Positions 1 to 9,133 of a stretch of 64,000 nt of DNA are shown here, piece by piece. Both the position numbers and the translations under genes were made by a program. Source of the DNA: Candidatus Rokuibacteriota bacterium (GTDB taxonomy: Bacteria; Methylomirabilota; Methylomirabilia; Rokubacteriales; CSP1-6); the NCBI GenBank assembly GCA_030647435.1, contig JAUSJX010000098.1, forward strand, positions 1-64,000, in the 5' to 3' direction. The notes below the pieces were generated by a model. That model did no database searches and was not told the DNA's origin. It saw nothing but the letters and a program-made list of their open reading frames with translations. Every line of letters begins with the position of its first letter. The stretch's first letter is position 1.

Positions 1-118
1 GGCCAGTCGTGACACCCGACCTCGCGCCACGCCACTTCGGGCGCCCTTGCGACCCTGAAACCGCCTCGGTGGGGCCCCGGAAGGCCGCGAAATATTGGCG
101 GGACACCCCAACCTCGGG

Positions 119-136
119 AGTTTCGCGACAGAAACT
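119..136. promoter_or_regulatory. Perfect inverted repeat upstream of the cytochrome pair
   Basis: AGTTTC, a 6-base spacer (GCGACA) and GAAACT form a perfect 6-6-6 inverted repeat about 50 bases before the first cytochrome start codon. It could be an operator half-site pair or a small hairpin in the 5' leader. I see no convincing -35/-10 pair around it, so its role is open. Confidence 0.25.
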
Positions 137-185
137 AGCTAAGCGTCACCGCGCAACTCTACCTTCATCGCCGAGGAGGCCCCGT

Positions 186-992
186 ATGCGACATCGCTTC
201 GTCGTCCGAGCTGCGCTCGTGCTGGTGGCCCTGCTGTCAGCCGGGCCCGGGCAGGCCTACAACGGCGGCCCGCTGAGAAACGTGACGGACCTCACCCCGA
301 CCTGCGCCGGCTGCCATTCCTCTGTGGGCAAGGAGCAGCTGCGCGTCGAGCCTGACGCCTTCGCGGCCAGCATGCTCGTCGAGAACCGCCACTACAAGGT
401 GATCGAAGAGGGAGCCGGGCCCTACAAGGACATGAGCCCGGCCGACCGCCAGAAGCTCCTGGCGGACGTGAAGCTGATGGACCAGAACGCCTCGGCCGCG
501 CTCTCGGCGCCGCCCACCCTCAAGCCCGGCCAGGAAGCCCAGATCACCGCGACCGTGCGCGGCGGACACGGAGTCGTCGGCGTCTGGCTGATGGAGAGCG
601 ACCTGAGACTGCAGGGCCGCCCGGTCAGCGCCGACGGCTGGTTCATCGTCGGCGCGCCCAAGGTGTGGGGCGCCGACGGCAAGGAGCAGACGAAGTGGGT
701 GGACAGCCGCGGGCCGGGGCTCAAGAAGAACCTCAACGCCGTGCTGATCTTCGACCAGCAGGCGGACCTTGCCGCCAAGAAGTTCCCCGAAGGCAAGGTC
801 ACGTGGACCGTGCAGGCGCCTCACGCGCCGGGCACCTACACGCTGACCGTCGCGTTCCACTACGGCACGGAGAAGGCCTCGTCGGTCGGCACCGTGACAA
901 CGGTCGCGGGCGCCATTCTCCCGAGAGGCGGCCCGGGCGGCCCGTCGGGCCACATCATCTTCTCGAAGCCCGTCACCGTTACGGTCCGGTAA
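186..992 (+). CDS. Exported monohaem c-type cytochrome with C-terminal beta-sandwich domain
   Basis: 268 residues. The ATG at 186 is preceded by GAGGAGG at 173-179, a strong ribosome-binding site, so the longer in-frame opening from 9 is not used. Residues 1-24 form a signal peptide (basic start, hydrophobic core, A-x-A-like end at GQA). A single CAGCH haem-attachment motif follows at residues 40-44. The rest, from about residue 100, is rich in beta strands and Gly/Thr, and resembles the Ig- or Reeler-like domains attached to some periplasmic cytochromes; that fold assignment is inference. The protein should be periplasmic or anchored outside. It lies 19 bases upstream of a five-haem cytochrome on the same strand, so the two probably work in one electron-transfer chain. 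The substrate is unknown. Confidence 0.75.
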   Translation: MRHRFVVRAALVLVALLSAGPGQAYNGGPLRNVTDLTPTCAGCHSSVGKEQLRVEPDAFAASMLVENRHYKVIEEGAGPYKDMSPADRQKLLADVKLMDQNASAALSAPPTLKPGQEAQITATVRGGHGVVGVWLMESDLRLQGRPVSADGWFIVGAPKVWGADGKEQTKWVDSRGPGLKKNLNAVLIFDQQADLAAKKFPEGKVTWTVQAPHAPGTYTLTVAFHYGTEKASSVGTVTTVAGAILPRGGPGGPSGHIIFSKPVTVTVR

Positions 993-1011
993 GACAGGCG
1001 AGGCCTCGCCG

Positions 1012-1596
1012 GTGCGCCACCGCACCCTCGGATTGTGCGCTGTCGCCCTGGCGGGGCTCGTGCTGATCACGAGCATCACATTCGCCGGCCTGATCGCCAA
1101 GGAGCGAGACAACCGCTTCTGCTTTGCCTGCCACCTGCACGAGGAGAAGTTCAAGCGCTTCACCTCGGTCCCCTTCACCGACCTCAGCGGCCCGCACCAC
1201 GCCGAGCGCGTGCGCTGCATCGACTGCCACGGCGGGGCCGACGTGGTGATGCGCCTGCGCGTGTGGTCCCTCGCGGCCGTAGATACGGGCAAGTTCCTCG
1301 TGGGGCGCTATCGCGAGCCCGACCACATGAGGCTCCAGCTCCGCCCGAAGGAGTGCACCCAGTGCCACACCCCGATCCTCAAGCGCCAGCCGGCGCTCAC
1401 GGCCGAGCAAGAGGAGGCGCTGGAGGGGCGCGCGGGCAACGCGTACCACGCGATTCGGCCCCACGACGCTGTCCGGACAACCTGCGTGCAGTGTCACACC
1501 TCGCACACGACGGACGGCGACCCCAAGGCCCAGTTCGTTGCCCGGAAGCGCGTGGAGCCGATCTGCCGCGAATGCCACAAGACCCTCGGGGAGTGA
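1012..1596 (+). CDS. Membrane-anchored pentahaem cytochrome c, NapC/NrfH-like
   Basis: 194 residues from a GTG start. Residues 5-29 form one hydrophobic N-terminal segment that would act as an uncleaved anchor. Five CXXCH motifs follow: CFACH 37-41, CIDCH 69-73, CTQCH 115-119, CVQCH 158-162 and CRECH 185-189. NapC/NirT/NrfH quinol dehydrogenases share the layout of a single anchor plus four or five closely packed haems in about 180-200 residues. Their role is to pass electrons from the quinol pool to periplasmic reductases. Here the partner would be the monohaem protein just upstream or genes outside the window. The gene converges with nrdR 40 bases downstream; no clear terminator lies between them. 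Confidence 0.75.
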   Translation: MRHRTLGLCAVALAGLVLITSITFAGLIAKERDNRFCFACHLHEEKFKRFTSVPFTDLSGPHHAERVRCIDCHGGADVVMRLRVWSLAAVDTGKFLVGRYREPDHMRLQLRPKECTQCHTPILKRQPALTAEQEEALEGRAGNAYHAIRPHDAVRTTCVQCHTSHTTDGDPKAQFVARKRVEPICRECHKTLGE

Positions 1597-1636
1597 GGGC
1601 AGGTCGGCGTGTACCGCGTGGCGTGAGCCGGCGCGG

Positions 1637-2140
1637 CTACTTCTTGGGGGCGGGCTTGGGAGCGGGCTTGGAGGCCTTGAGCTTGTCGCCGTCCTTGATG
1701 AGCCCTTTGACCTCGTCCATGAACTGGTTGATGTCCTTGAACTGCCGGTAAACGGAGGCGAAGCGGACGTAGGCGACCTGGTCGAGCTTCTGGAGGTGCT
1801 CCATGACCACCTCGCCCAGCTCGAGGCTCGTGATCTCCTTCTCGGCCCGCTCGTGGAGCTTCGCCTCGATGTCGGCGACGACGTCGTCCACGGCCTGGAC
1901 TCCGACGGAGCGCTTCTCGCAGGCCTTCAAGATGGAGCCGCGCAGCTTCTGCCGGTCGAAGGGCTCGCGGCGGCCGTCGCGCTTGACCACGTGGGGCAGG
2001 ACGTCCTCGATGTACTCGTACGTCGTGTAGCGGCGGTGGCACTTGAGGCACTCGCGTCGCCGGCGGATGAACTCCCCTTCCCGTCCCACGCGCGAGTCGA
2101 CCACGCGGTCCTCGGTATGTCCGCAGAACGGGCACTTCAT
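1637..2140 (-). CDS. nrdR: Transcriptional repressor NrdR
   Basis: 167 residues. NrdR is an ATP/dATP-sensing repressor of ribonucleotide reductase genes that binds NrdR boxes. Visible features are a zinc ribbon with Cys3, Cys6, Cys31 and Cys34, then an ATP-cone domain beginning around [11 protein letters not shown] (residues 51-61) and the conserved [11 protein letters not shown] stretch near 124-134. The tail after residue 150 is Lys/Pro/Ala-rich and atypical. It is the last gene of rpiB-glyA-nrdR, with its ATG overlapping the glyA stop by four bases (ATGA). Pairing with glyA links deoxynucleotide control to one-carbon supply. No ribonucleotide reductase gene is in the window. Confidence 0.95.
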   Translation of the reverse strand: MKCPFCGHTEDRVVDSRVGREGEFIRRRRECLKCHRRYTTYEYIEDVLPHVVKRDGRREPFDRQKLRGSILKACEKRSVGVQAVDDVVADIEAKLHERAEKEITSLELGEVVMEHLQKLDQVAYVRFASVYRQFKDINQFMDEVKGLIKDGDKLKASKPAPKPAPKK

Positions 2141-3384
2141 CTCAGGCGCTCAGCGTAGAGCGGGAAGCGGCCCGTCAGCTCCTGGACCTCGCCGCGCACC
2201 GCGGCCTCCACGGAGCCGTTGCCGAGGTTGGTCAGGACGCGGTCCATGAGCACGGCGATCTGCCCCATCTCGGCCTCGCCCATGCCGCGCGTGGTGACGG
2301 CGGGCGTCCCGATGCGGATGCCGCTCGTGACCATGGGACCCTTCGTGTCGAAGGGGATGCCGTTCTTGTTGACCGTGATCCAGGCGCGGTCCAGCGCCTC
2401 CTGCGCGTCCTTGCCCGTGACGCCCTTCCCCGTGAGGTCCACCAGCAGGAGGTGGGTGTCGGTGCCGCCCGAGACCAGCCGGTAGCCGCGCGCGAGCATC
2501 GCGTCCGCCAGCGCGCGCGCGTTCCTGACGACCTGCCCCTGGTAGGCGCGCCACTCCGGTGTCTGGGCCTCGCGGAAGGCGACGGCCTTGGCCGCGATGA
2601 CGTGCATGAGCGGCCCGCCCTGTATGCCGGGCAGGACTGTGCGGTCCAGATCTTTCGCATACCGCTCCCGGCACATGACCATGCCGCCGCGCGGGCCTCG
2701 GAGCGTCTTGTGCGTGGTCGTGGTGACGAAGTCGGCGTAGGGCACCGGAGTCGGGTGCAGTCCCGCCGCGACGAGCCCGGCGGGATGGGCGATGTCCGCC
2801 ATCAGCGCGGCGCCCGCCTCGTCGGCAATTTCGCGGAAGGGCTTGAAGTCGATGGCGCGGGGGAAGGCCGAGCCGCCCGCGATGATGAGCTTCGGCCTGT
2901 GCTGCTTGGCCAGGTCCCGCACCTGGTCCATGTCGATGCGCTCGGTGTCCCTGGTGACGCCGTAGGGCACGATCTTGTAGAGCCGCCCCGAGAAGTTCAT
3001 CGGGCTGCCGGCCGTCAGATGCCCGCCGTGCGCGAGGTTGGGTCCGAGCACGGTGTCACCCGGCTTGAGGACCGTGAAGTACACGGCCATGTTCGCCTGG
3101 GAGCCCGAGTGAGGCTGGACGTTGACGTGCTCGGCGCCGAAGAGATCCTTGGCGCGGCTGATGGCCAGCTCCTCCGCCACGTCCACGAACTCGCAGCCGC
3201 CGTAGTAGCGCTTGCCCGGGTACCCCTCAGCGTACTTGTTGGTCATCACCGAGCCGACGGCCTCGAGGACGGCCTCGGAGACGAAGTTTTCAGAGGCGAT
3301 CAGCTCGAGGTTGCGCGACTGGCGCACGGTCTCGTCGCGGATCGCCTTGGCGATGTCGGGATCGACCTGCTCGAGCCGGTTCAC
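2137..3384 (-). CDS. glyA: Serine hydroxymethyltransferase
   Basis: 415 residues. This PLP enzyme interconverts serine and glycine while forming 5,10-methylene-tetrahydrofolate, feeding purine, thymidylate and methionine synthesis. The PLP-binding lysine is Lys226 in [14 protein letters not shown] (221-234). The N-terminal LIASENF signature is at 28-34. I chose the GTG at 3384 because it gives the normal family N-terminus and a GTGA overlap with the rpiB stop; an upstream in-frame ATG would add 32 Arg/Pro-rich residues that look like rpiB read out of frame. The glycine and one-carbon units it makes are used directly by PurD, PurN and PurH, encoded in the same gene run. Confidence 0.96.
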   Translation of the reverse strand: MNRLEQVDPDIAKAIRDETVRQSRNLELIASENFVSEAVLEAVGSVMTNKYAEGYPGKRYYGGCEFVDVAEELAISRAKDLFGAEHVNVQPHSGSQANMAVYFTVLKPGDTVLGPNLAHGGHLTAGSPMNFSGRLYKIVPYGVTRDTERIDMDQVRDLAKQHRPKLIIAGGSAFPRAIDFKPFREIADEAGAALMADIAHPAGLVAAGLHPTPVPYADFVTTTTHKTLRGPRGGMVMCRERYAKDLDRTVLPGIQGGPLMHVIAAKAVAFREAQTPEWRAYQGQVVRNARALADAMLARGYRLVSGGTDTHLLLVDLTGKGVTGKDAQEALDRAWITVNKNGIPFDTKGPMVTSGIRIGTPAVTTRGMGEAEMGQIAVLMDRVLTNLGNGSVEAAVRGEVQELTGRFPLYAERLR

Positions 3385-3848
3385 GCCGCTCCCTCCCGGC
3401 CGCCGCGGCGACCTTCCATGTCGGCGATCTTGTCGACGCGCCGGGCGTGGCGGCCGCCGGCGAAGGCCGTCTCGAGCCACACCCTGAGCATCTCCTGCCC
3501 CGTGTCCGAATCGATCATGCGCCCCGCGAGGGTGAGGACGTTGGCGTCGTTGTGCTCGCGGCTCATGCGCGCCGTGTAAGCATCCCCGCAGAGGGCGGCC
3601 CGCACTCCCGCGACCTTGTTGGCGGCGATGGCCATGCCGATCCCGGTGCCGCAGACGAGCACACCGCGATCCACCTTGCCGACGGCGACGGCCTCGGCCA
3701 CCTGCGCGGCGTAGTCGGGATAGTCGACGGAATCGGGCGAGTGGGTGCCGAAGTCGAGGACCTGGTAGCCGGCGTCCATGAGCCAGCCCTTGAGCGCTTC
3801 CTTGAGCTCCCAGCCGGCGTGATCGGCCCCAAGGGCGACGGACAACAT
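3381..3848 (-). CDS. rpiB: Ribose-5-phosphate isomerase B
   Basis: 155 residues, normal for RpiB/LacAB proteins. It interconverts ribose 5-phosphate and ribulose 5-phosphate, supplying the sugar for PRPP. The N-terminal GADHAG motif is at 7-12, the catalytic Cys66 lies in VCGTGIGM (65-72), and [15 protein letters not shown] (96-110) is the conserved phosphate-binding/His region. It is the first gene of rpiB-glyA-nrdR and overlaps glyA by four bases. A TTGACA-type promoter lies just upstream. The C-terminus ends in an Arg/Gly-rich tail. Confidence 0.95.
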   Translation of the reverse strand: MLSVALGADHAGWELKEALKGWLMDAGYQVLDFGTHSPDSVDYPDYAAQVAEAVAVGKVDRGVLVCGTGIGMAIAANKVAGVRAALCGDAYTARMSREHNDANVLTLAGRMIDSDTGQEMLRVWLETAFAGGRHARRVDKIADMEGRRGGREGAA

Positions 3849-3857
3849 TTCGGCCTC

Positions 3858-3887
3858 ACGTTACGCTCTGTCGGGGTCGGGTGTCAA
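3858..3887 (-). promoter_or_regulatory. Putative sigma-70 promoter for rpiB-glyA-nrdR
   Basis: On the minus strand a perfect TTGACA (3882-3887) is followed after 18 bases by TAACGT (3858-3863). The -10 keeps the T1, A2 and T6 positions only. Transcription would start near 3850, at or just ahead of the rpiB ATG (3848), so the leader would be very short or absent. The MFS gene ends at 3918, so this sits in the only gap between the two transcription units. Confidence 0.4.
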
Positions 3888-3917
3888 GACGCCCCAAGAT
3901 GTGGTGCTCCGGGACGC

Positions 3918-5138
3918 TCAGCCGGCGGTGGGCCCGCCGGCCCGCACGCGGGAGAGGAGGCCGAAGCCGATCAGGAAGAAGAGCCCGATGGCGACGATGC
4001 CGAGCCGCTGGTTGCCGCCGGCTGCATGCGAGATCCCGCCGAAGACGAGCGGGCCCATGACGGCGGCGCTCTTGCCGCAAAGGCTGTAGAAGCCGAACAT
4101 CTCGGCCTCCATGCCGCGCGGAATCAGCGTGCTGAGGAACGTCCGGCTCGCCGCCTGGACCGCGCCGAGTCCCGTGCCCGCCACGACGGCCAGGACCCAG
4201 AACTGCCCCGGCGTCTCGACGAAGTAGGCCCCGATGACGATGGCGGTCCACTGGAAGAGCGTCACCATCACCACGCGCTTGGGGCCGAGCCGGTCGGTCG
4301 GCCTGGCCCAGGCGAGCGCCCCGAGGAGCGCAGAGACCTGAACGACAATGTACAGCACGATCAGGCGGTCCATCGGGAAGCCCAGCGTCTGGGCGGCGAA
4401 GATGGCCGAGAAGCCCACCACGGTGTTGACGCCGTCCTCGTACAGGAAGTAGGCGCCGAGGAAGCGGCGCAGGTCCCGGAGCCCCAGGATCTTGAGGGCC
4501 GTGGCGAGCACGTCCGCCCAACCCTGTCGCGCCGCCGCGAGGACGGGCAGCGTGCCGCGCGGCGGCTGGGGCAGCAAGACGAAGGCGGGAAGCGAGAAGA
4601 CGGCGAAGAGCGCGGCCGTGCAGAGAAAGGCGCCCCCGTACGCCTTGGCGCGCACGAAGGGCAGCGCCGCCAGGAGCGCCGCGATGGAGCCCGCGTAACC
4701 GACGGCGAAGCCCCACGCCGACACGCGCCCCTGGTGGCTGCGCGGCGCGAGCTCGGGCAGGTAGGCGTTGTAGTAGACGAGGGCACTCTCGTAGCCCACG
4801 TTGCCGAGCACGCCCAGGACGAATCCCCAGACGACCATGCCGGGCTCGACCGTGGCCATGAGCGCCGTCGCCGTCACCGCCAGCGTTGTGAAGCCGATGA
4901 AGAGCGGGCGTCGGATGCCCGCTCGGTCGGCGAGCCCGCCGAGGAAGGGCGAGGTTACGGCGACCATCGCCATGGAGACTGAGATGACGCGCCCCCACCA
5001 GAGGTCGCCCGCCCCCGCGTCGTTGCCCACGACGCCCATCGCGTAGTAGGCGCCATAGATCGTGGCAAAGATGACGGCCGCGAACGCCGAGTTGGCGAAG
5101 TCGTAGAGCGCCCAGGCGACGACGGCGCGGGTGTTCAT
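3918..5138 (-). CDS. MFS transporter, UMF1/Atg22-like family
   Basis: 406 residues, about twelve hydrophobic segments. The N-terminus WALYDFANSAFAAVIFATIY is typical of the UMF1 branch (Atg22-like vacuole effluxer family), and GLADRAGIRRP after segment 2 is the MFS loop motif. Relatives in yeast export amino acids from the vacuole; the bacterial substrate is unknown. The ATG at 5138 overlaps the stop of the upstream acyltransferase gene as ATGA, which decides the start over a much longer in-frame opening. It is the last gene of the mobA-thiI-MBL-plsC series. No terminator is obvious after it. Confidence 0.88.
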   Translation of the reverse strand: MNTRAVVAWALYDFANSAFAAVIFATIYGAYYAMGVVGNDAGAGDLWWGRVISVSMAMVAVTSPFLGGLADRAGIRRPLFIGFTTLAVTATALMATVEPGMVVWGFVLGVLGNVGYESALVYYNAYLPELAPRSHQGRVSAWGFAVGYAGSIAALLAALPFVRAKAYGGAFLCTAALFAVFSLPAFVLLPQPPRGTLPVLAAARQGWADVLATALKILGLRDLRRFLGAYFLYEDGVNTVVGFSAIFAAQTLGFPMDRLIVLYIVVQVSALLGALAWARPTDRLGPKRVVMVTLFQWTAIVIGAYFVETPGQFWVLAVVAGTGLGAVQAASRTFLSTLIPRGMEAEMFGFYSLCGKSAAVMGPLVFGGISHAAGGNQRLGIVAIGLFFLIGFGLLSRVRAGGPTAG

Positions 5139-6514
5139 TTGGCGGTTTTCTCCAGCACGGAAGCCGGCACCAGGCGCAGGAGTTCCTGAAACTCCGCCAT
5201 GATCGCGCGGCGGCGCGCGAGCAGGTGCGCGCGGAGGTCGCGGTCCACCAGGACCGTCAGGAGACCGCGCGCCTCGCGCCGGATCCGGTGGAGCCGCTCC
5301 GTCCAGGACAGCGCGAAGAAGCCCGTCGGGAGCAGCGCTATGAGGAAAACCGCAAGGAACGCTCCACCGCCGAGCCGCCAGGCGGTCCAGCCTTCGAGCG
5401 CCCAGCAGAGCGGAAAGAGCACGAGGCCGGCGACGACCTTGTACGTCGCCAGCACGTCCGCCTCGGGCTTGATCGCGCTCACGGCCAACCTCGTCGCCTG
5501 ATAGGGCACCACGTGACTGAGGACTCCCCAGAGCGCCAGCGGCAGGCCGAGCGCGAGCGCCAGACCCTCGCGGAAGGCGTAGCGCAGCACGGCGGCGGGC
5601 CGGTACCCCTCGGACAGGTCGCGGTCGGTCAGCCCCGCAAGCTCGAGGTCCTTCACATAGCGCTCGAGCCGCCCGCGCAACGCCGCCAGCCGCGCCGGCT
5701 CGGCGGCAGCCAGGTACTGGTCGGCACGAGCGGCGCGCTGCCGCCATGCCGCGCGGTCCTTCGGCTCACGCGCCGCGTCGGGCATCTCCTGTCGCCAGAT
5801 CGCCTCGGCGGCGTGGACCAGCTCGAGCGTGGCCCTGTCACGGGCTAGGACGATGAGCCGCTCTAGCGCTCCTCCGAGCCGCTCGGTCAGCTGCCGCACC
5901 GCCTCGTCGGCTGCCCCCGACGCGGGCGCCTCGAGATCGCCCGTGGGAACCGGCTCCCCGATGAGGACGAGGGCCGTTCCGACGCGGAAGGTGCCGGGCT
6001 CGTGGAACATGAGGCCTACAGGGAGAAGGGTCGTGGCAGCGAGTCGGCGAAGCTCCAGGCCGGCGACCCAGTCGGACCCAAGGACGAGACGCGCGGCGCC
6101 GGTGCGGAGAGGCATCAGGGCCGGCTCGGGCTGACTGACCCCTTCGGGGAAAATCAGGATCGCGGCCCCCTGGCCGAGCGCACGCTCCGCGGCGCTGAAC
6201 ATGGCCTGGTTGTCCGCCGCGCGCCCGCCCGAGTCCTGCCGCCGGTGGACGGGGATGGCGCCCGCGAGCCGCGCGATCTGGCCGATGACGGGGTAGCGGA
6301 AGAGCGGGGCCTTGGCGATCAGGCGAAGCCTCCGCGGCAGCGCTGCCGTGAGAAGGATCCCGTCCATCAGACCTTGATGGTGGTTGGCCGCCACGATGAG
6401 GGGCCCGGACAGGGGCACCCGCTCGAGCCCCGCCACCTCGACGCGGCGGTAGAAGAGGCCGGCCAGGAACCGCGCCAGCGACCGGAAGATCCGGTAGCCG
6501 GCAGGCTCAGCCAA
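5135..6514 (-). CDS. PlsC-type 1-acyl-glycerol-phosphate acyltransferase family protein
   Basis: 459 residues, about twice the minimal PlsC length. The acyltransferase core lies in the first 220 residues: NHHQGLMD carries the HX4D catalytic motif near residue 45, and FPEG near residue 125 is the glycerol-phosphate-binding motif. The C-terminal half contains two hydrophobic stretches (about residues 320-400) that should anchor it to the membrane. The likely role is acylation of a lysophospholipid or related acceptor. The TTG at 6514 gives an 8-base overlap with the stop of the upstream gene. The exact acceptor cannot be told from sequence. Confidence 0.85.
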   Translation of the reverse strand: MAEPAGYRIFRSLARFLAGLFYRRVEVAGLERVPLSGPLIVAANHHQGLMDGILLTAALPRRLRLIAKAPLFRYPVIGQIARLAGAIPVHRRQDSGGRAADNQAMFSAAERALGQGAAILIFPEGVSQPEPALMPLRTGAARLVLGSDWVAGLELRRLAATTLLPVGLMFHEPGTFRVGTALVLIGEPVPTGDLEAPASGAADEAVRQLTERLGGALERLIVLARDRATLELVHAAEAIWRQEMPDAAREPKDRAAWRQRAARADQYLAAAEPARLAALRGRLERYVKDLELAGLTDRDLSEGYRPAAVLRYAFREGLALALGLPLALWGVLSHVVPYQATRLAVSAIKPEADVLATYKVVAGLVLFPLCWALEGWTAWRLGGGAFLAVFLIALLPTGFFALSWTERLHRIRREARGLLTVLVDRDLRAHLLARRRAIMAEFQELLRLVPASVLEKTAK

Positions 6515-7889
6515 GATCGACGCGCTGCCCGTCTTGCGCCACGACGGCGCGCCACTTGAGCTGCGAGGCGATCAGCGCCTGGAGCGCCGCGGCCGCGTCG
6601 GGCTCGCCGTGGACGATGTAGGTCGTCTCGGGCGGGCGCGTGAATCCGCCGAGCCAGCGAAGGATCTCGCCCTGGTCGGCGTGGGCCGAATAGGAATCGC
6701 TGACCATGATGGTCGCCCGCACGGGCACGCTCTGCCCGAGCATCTTCATCTCGCGCGCGCCCTCTCTCAGCAGGCGGCCGCGCGTGCCTGCGGCCTGGTA
6801 CCCGACGAAGAGCACCGTGGTCCGCTCGTCCGGGAGCCGGCGGACGAAGTGGTGGAGGATGCGGCCGCCCGTCGCCATGCCGCTGCCGGCGATGATGATG
6901 CCGGGCCCGTCGGTGTCGTTCAGGCGCTTGGAGTCATCCGGCGTCTTGCAGATGCGCAGCTGCTTCGGCGCGAAGGGGCGCTCACTCGAGGCCTCGACGC
7001 GCTTGAGGTCCTGGTCGTGCTCCTCGGGATGCCTGGCGTAGATCACGGTCGCCTCGATGGCCATCGGGCTGTCGAGGTAGACGGGCAGCGAGGGGATGCG
7101 GGCGGCGTCCTCGCGCTCTCGCAGATCGTAGAGGATCTCCTGCGAGCGCCCGACCGCGAAGGCCGGGATCAGGAGCCAGCCCTTCTTCTGGACTGCTCGC
7201 TGGACTCCTGACACCAGCCGGTCGCGATGGTCGTCGGCCGGATGGAGGCGGTTGCCGTACGTTGACTCGACCAGCAGCACGTCGGCCGCGGGCACGGGAT
7301 CCGGGTCGCGCATGATGGGCACGCCGTAGCGGCCCAGGTCGCCCGAGAACACGAGGGTCCGCCCGTCGACCGAGACCTCGACCAGCCCCGCGCCCAGGAT
7401 GTGTCCCGCGTTGATGAAGCGCGCCGTAACGCCCTGCGCCGGGCTGAAGCTGTCGTTGAAGCCGACGGGCCTGACCTGGGTCAGGACCTGATCCGCGTCC
7501 GCGGTGGTGAAGAGCGGCAGCGCGGGCTGGTGCTTCGACGTCTGGTGGCGGTTGGCGAACTGGGCCTCCTCCTCCTGGAGATGCGCGGCGTCGGGCAGCA
7601 TGATCTTGAGGAGGTCGGCGGTGCCCGGCGTGCAGTAGATCGGCCCCCTGAAGCCCTCGCGGCCGAGGCGCGGGAGCGCGCCCGAGTGGTCGATGTGGGC
7701 GTGGCTCAGGAGGACGCCGCCGATGGTCGCCGCCGGCACGGGGCACGGCGCCCAGTTGCGTTGACGCAGCTCCTTGAGCCCCTGGAACAGGCCGCAGTCG
7801 AGGAGGAGGCGCGTCTGCCCCGATTGGAGGAAATGCTTGGAGCCTGTGACGGTCCCGGCTGCTCCTAAAAAGGTAAGCGTCGCGCTCAT
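6507..7889 (-). CDS. Metallo-beta-lactamase fold RNA-processing exonuclease, beta-CASP family
   Basis: 460 residues. The zinc-binding HAHIDH motif is at 63-68, after an N-terminal LTFLGAAGTVTGSKH strand typical of the YSH1/CPSF-73-like branch (COG1236). A beta-CASP insertion occupies roughly residues 200-340. The C-terminal SAHAD and HGEPDAA motifs are those of the RNA-specificity segment. Relatives are ribonucleases acting on RNA 3' or 5' ends. The ATG at 7889 overlaps the thiI stop by four bases and replaces a longer, implausible opening. Beside a tRNA-thiolation gene, a role in RNA maturation is reasonable but inferred. Confidence 0.88.
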   Translation of the reverse strand: MSATLTFLGAAGTVTGSKHFLQSGQTRLLLDCGLFQGLKELRQRNWAPCPVPAATIGGVLLSHAHIDHSGALPRLGREGFRGPIYCTPGTADLLKIMLPDAAHLQEEEAQFANRHQTSKHQPALPLFTTADADQVLTQVRPVGFNDSFSPAQGVTARFINAGHILGAGLVEVSVDGRTLVFSGDLGRYGVPIMRDPDPVPAADVLLVESTYGNRLHPADDHRDRLVSGVQRAVQKKGWLLIPAFAVGRSQEILYDLREREDAARIPSLPVYLDSPMAIEATVIYARHPEEHDQDLKRVEASSERPFAPKQLRICKTPDDSKRLNDTDGPGIIIAGSGMATGGRILHHFVRRLPDERTTVLFVGYQAAGTRGRLLREGAREMKMLGQSVPVRATIMVSDSYSAHADQGEILRWLGGFTRPPETTYIVHGEPDAAAALQALIASQLKWRAVVAQDGQRVDLG

Positions 7890-9133
7890 GCGACGGGTGG
7901 CGGGGCCACGCGCCGGCACGGCGCGGGCCGGGCGGGATGGGCGCCTGCGCCGAGCGGGAAGTCGAAGGTCTCCATGGTGGCGGCCTCGACGCCCGCCCTC
8001 ACGAGGGCCGGGATGTCGAGCCGGGACTCCATGTCGGCGACCTCCTCCTGGTTGAGCCGCGTGCTCGGGTGCGCCGGCACGAAGAGGGTGCAGCAGTCGG
8101 CGTCGGGCTCGTTGGAGATCTCGAGCGTGTCGAGCCGCCGGGCTTCGTCCGTGATCTCGATCTTGTCCATGCCGATCAGCGGACGCAGGACGGGCAGCAG
8201 GGCGGCCTCGTCGATGCGCGCCAGGTTGTGGAGCGTCTGCGAGGCGACCTGCCCGAGGCTCTCGCCCGTGACGAGCGCCTGCGCTCCCGACTGGCGCGCC
8301 AGCACTTCGGCGATGCGCACCATGAGGCGGCGGTAGACGACCACGCGGGCCATGGGGCTGACCGCGAGCACCACCTCGCGCTGGATCTCGCCGAAGGGCA
8401 CGAGGTAGAGGCGCGAGACGTACTGCCACTGGGTCAGTCGCCCGACCAGCTCCCGCACCTTCCGGATGGACGCGTCGGGTAGGTACGGCACGCTGTGGAA
8501 GTGGACGAAGAGCACGCGGCAGCCGCGCTTGATCATGCGCCAGGACGCCACGGGCGAATCGATGCCGCCGGAGATCAGCGCCGCCACCGTGCCGCCCGAG
8601 CCGACCGGCAGCCCGCCCGGGCCCGGCCGGCGGTCGGGATAGACGAAGGCCTCGTGGGGCAGCACCTCGACGTGGACGTTGAGCGCCGCGTGATGGAGGT
8701 CCACCCGCGCCTCGGGCCGTCTCGCCAGGACGTGGGCTCCCAGCTCGCGGTTGAGATCGGTGGAGGTCAGCGGGAAGGTCTTGAACGCGCGCCGCGCCGT
8801 AATCCGGAAGGACGCGAAGGTCTGCCCCTCGATCACGTGATCCACCGCGGCCTTGATCCTGTCGAGTGACGAGCCCGTCCGCACGGCGAGCGCCGTGTTC
8901 GCGATGCCGCAGACCCGGTCGAGCCGCTCGCGCACGCCCGGCGGATCCGGATTGCCCTCGAGGTCGAGCATGATGCGCCCCGGCAGCTGGATCACGCGAA
9001 CGGGCCCCAGGTCGCTCACCGCGCGCGCGAGATTTTCCCGGAGCCTGCGGAGGAAGAGCGGGCGGTTCCCGCGCTTGAGGCTGATCTCGTGGTAGTGGAC
9101 GATCACGCAGGGCGAGAGGCCCGCCCGGCTCAC
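7886..9133 (-). CDS. thiI: tRNA 4-thiouridine synthase ThiI
   Basis: 415 residues. ThiI adenylates and thiolates U8 of tRNA and can supply sulfur for the thiamine thiazole. An N-terminal ferredoxin-like and THUMP region covers about residues 1-165. The PP-loop SGGIDSP is at 188-194. The protein has no rhodanese extension; a DADCCTLFVPAHP segment near residue 350 supplies cysteines, as in Bacillus-type ThiI. The GTG start overlaps the stop of a 43-residue basic ORF as GTGA, and the stop overlaps the MBL gene. A cysteine desulfurase partner is not in the window. Confidence 0.93.
   Translation of the reverse strand: MSRAGLSPCVIVHYHEISLKRGNRPLFLRRLRENLARAVSDLGPVRVIQLPGRIMLDLEGNPDPPGVRERLDRVCGIANTALAVRTGSSLDRIKAAVDHVIEGQTFASFRITARRAFKTFPLTSTDLNRELGAHVLARRPEARVDLHHAALNVHVEVLPHEAFVYPDRRPGPGGLPVGSGGTVAALISGGIDSPVASWRMIKRGCRVLFVHFHSVPYLPDASIRKVRELVGRLTQWQYVSRLYLVPFGEIQREVVLAVSPMARVVVYRRLMVRIAEVLARQSGAQALVTGESLGQVASQTLHNLARIDEAALLPVLRPLIGMDKIEITDEARRLDTLEISNEPDADCCTLFVPAHPSTRLNQEEVADMESRLDIPALVRAGVEAATMETFDFPLGAGAHPARPAPCRRVAPPPVA

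Noticed and set aside
9-185. N-terminal extension of the first cytochrome
   Set aside because: The added 59 residues are Arg/Pro-rich and precede a strong ribosome-binding site, ATG and signal peptide at 186.
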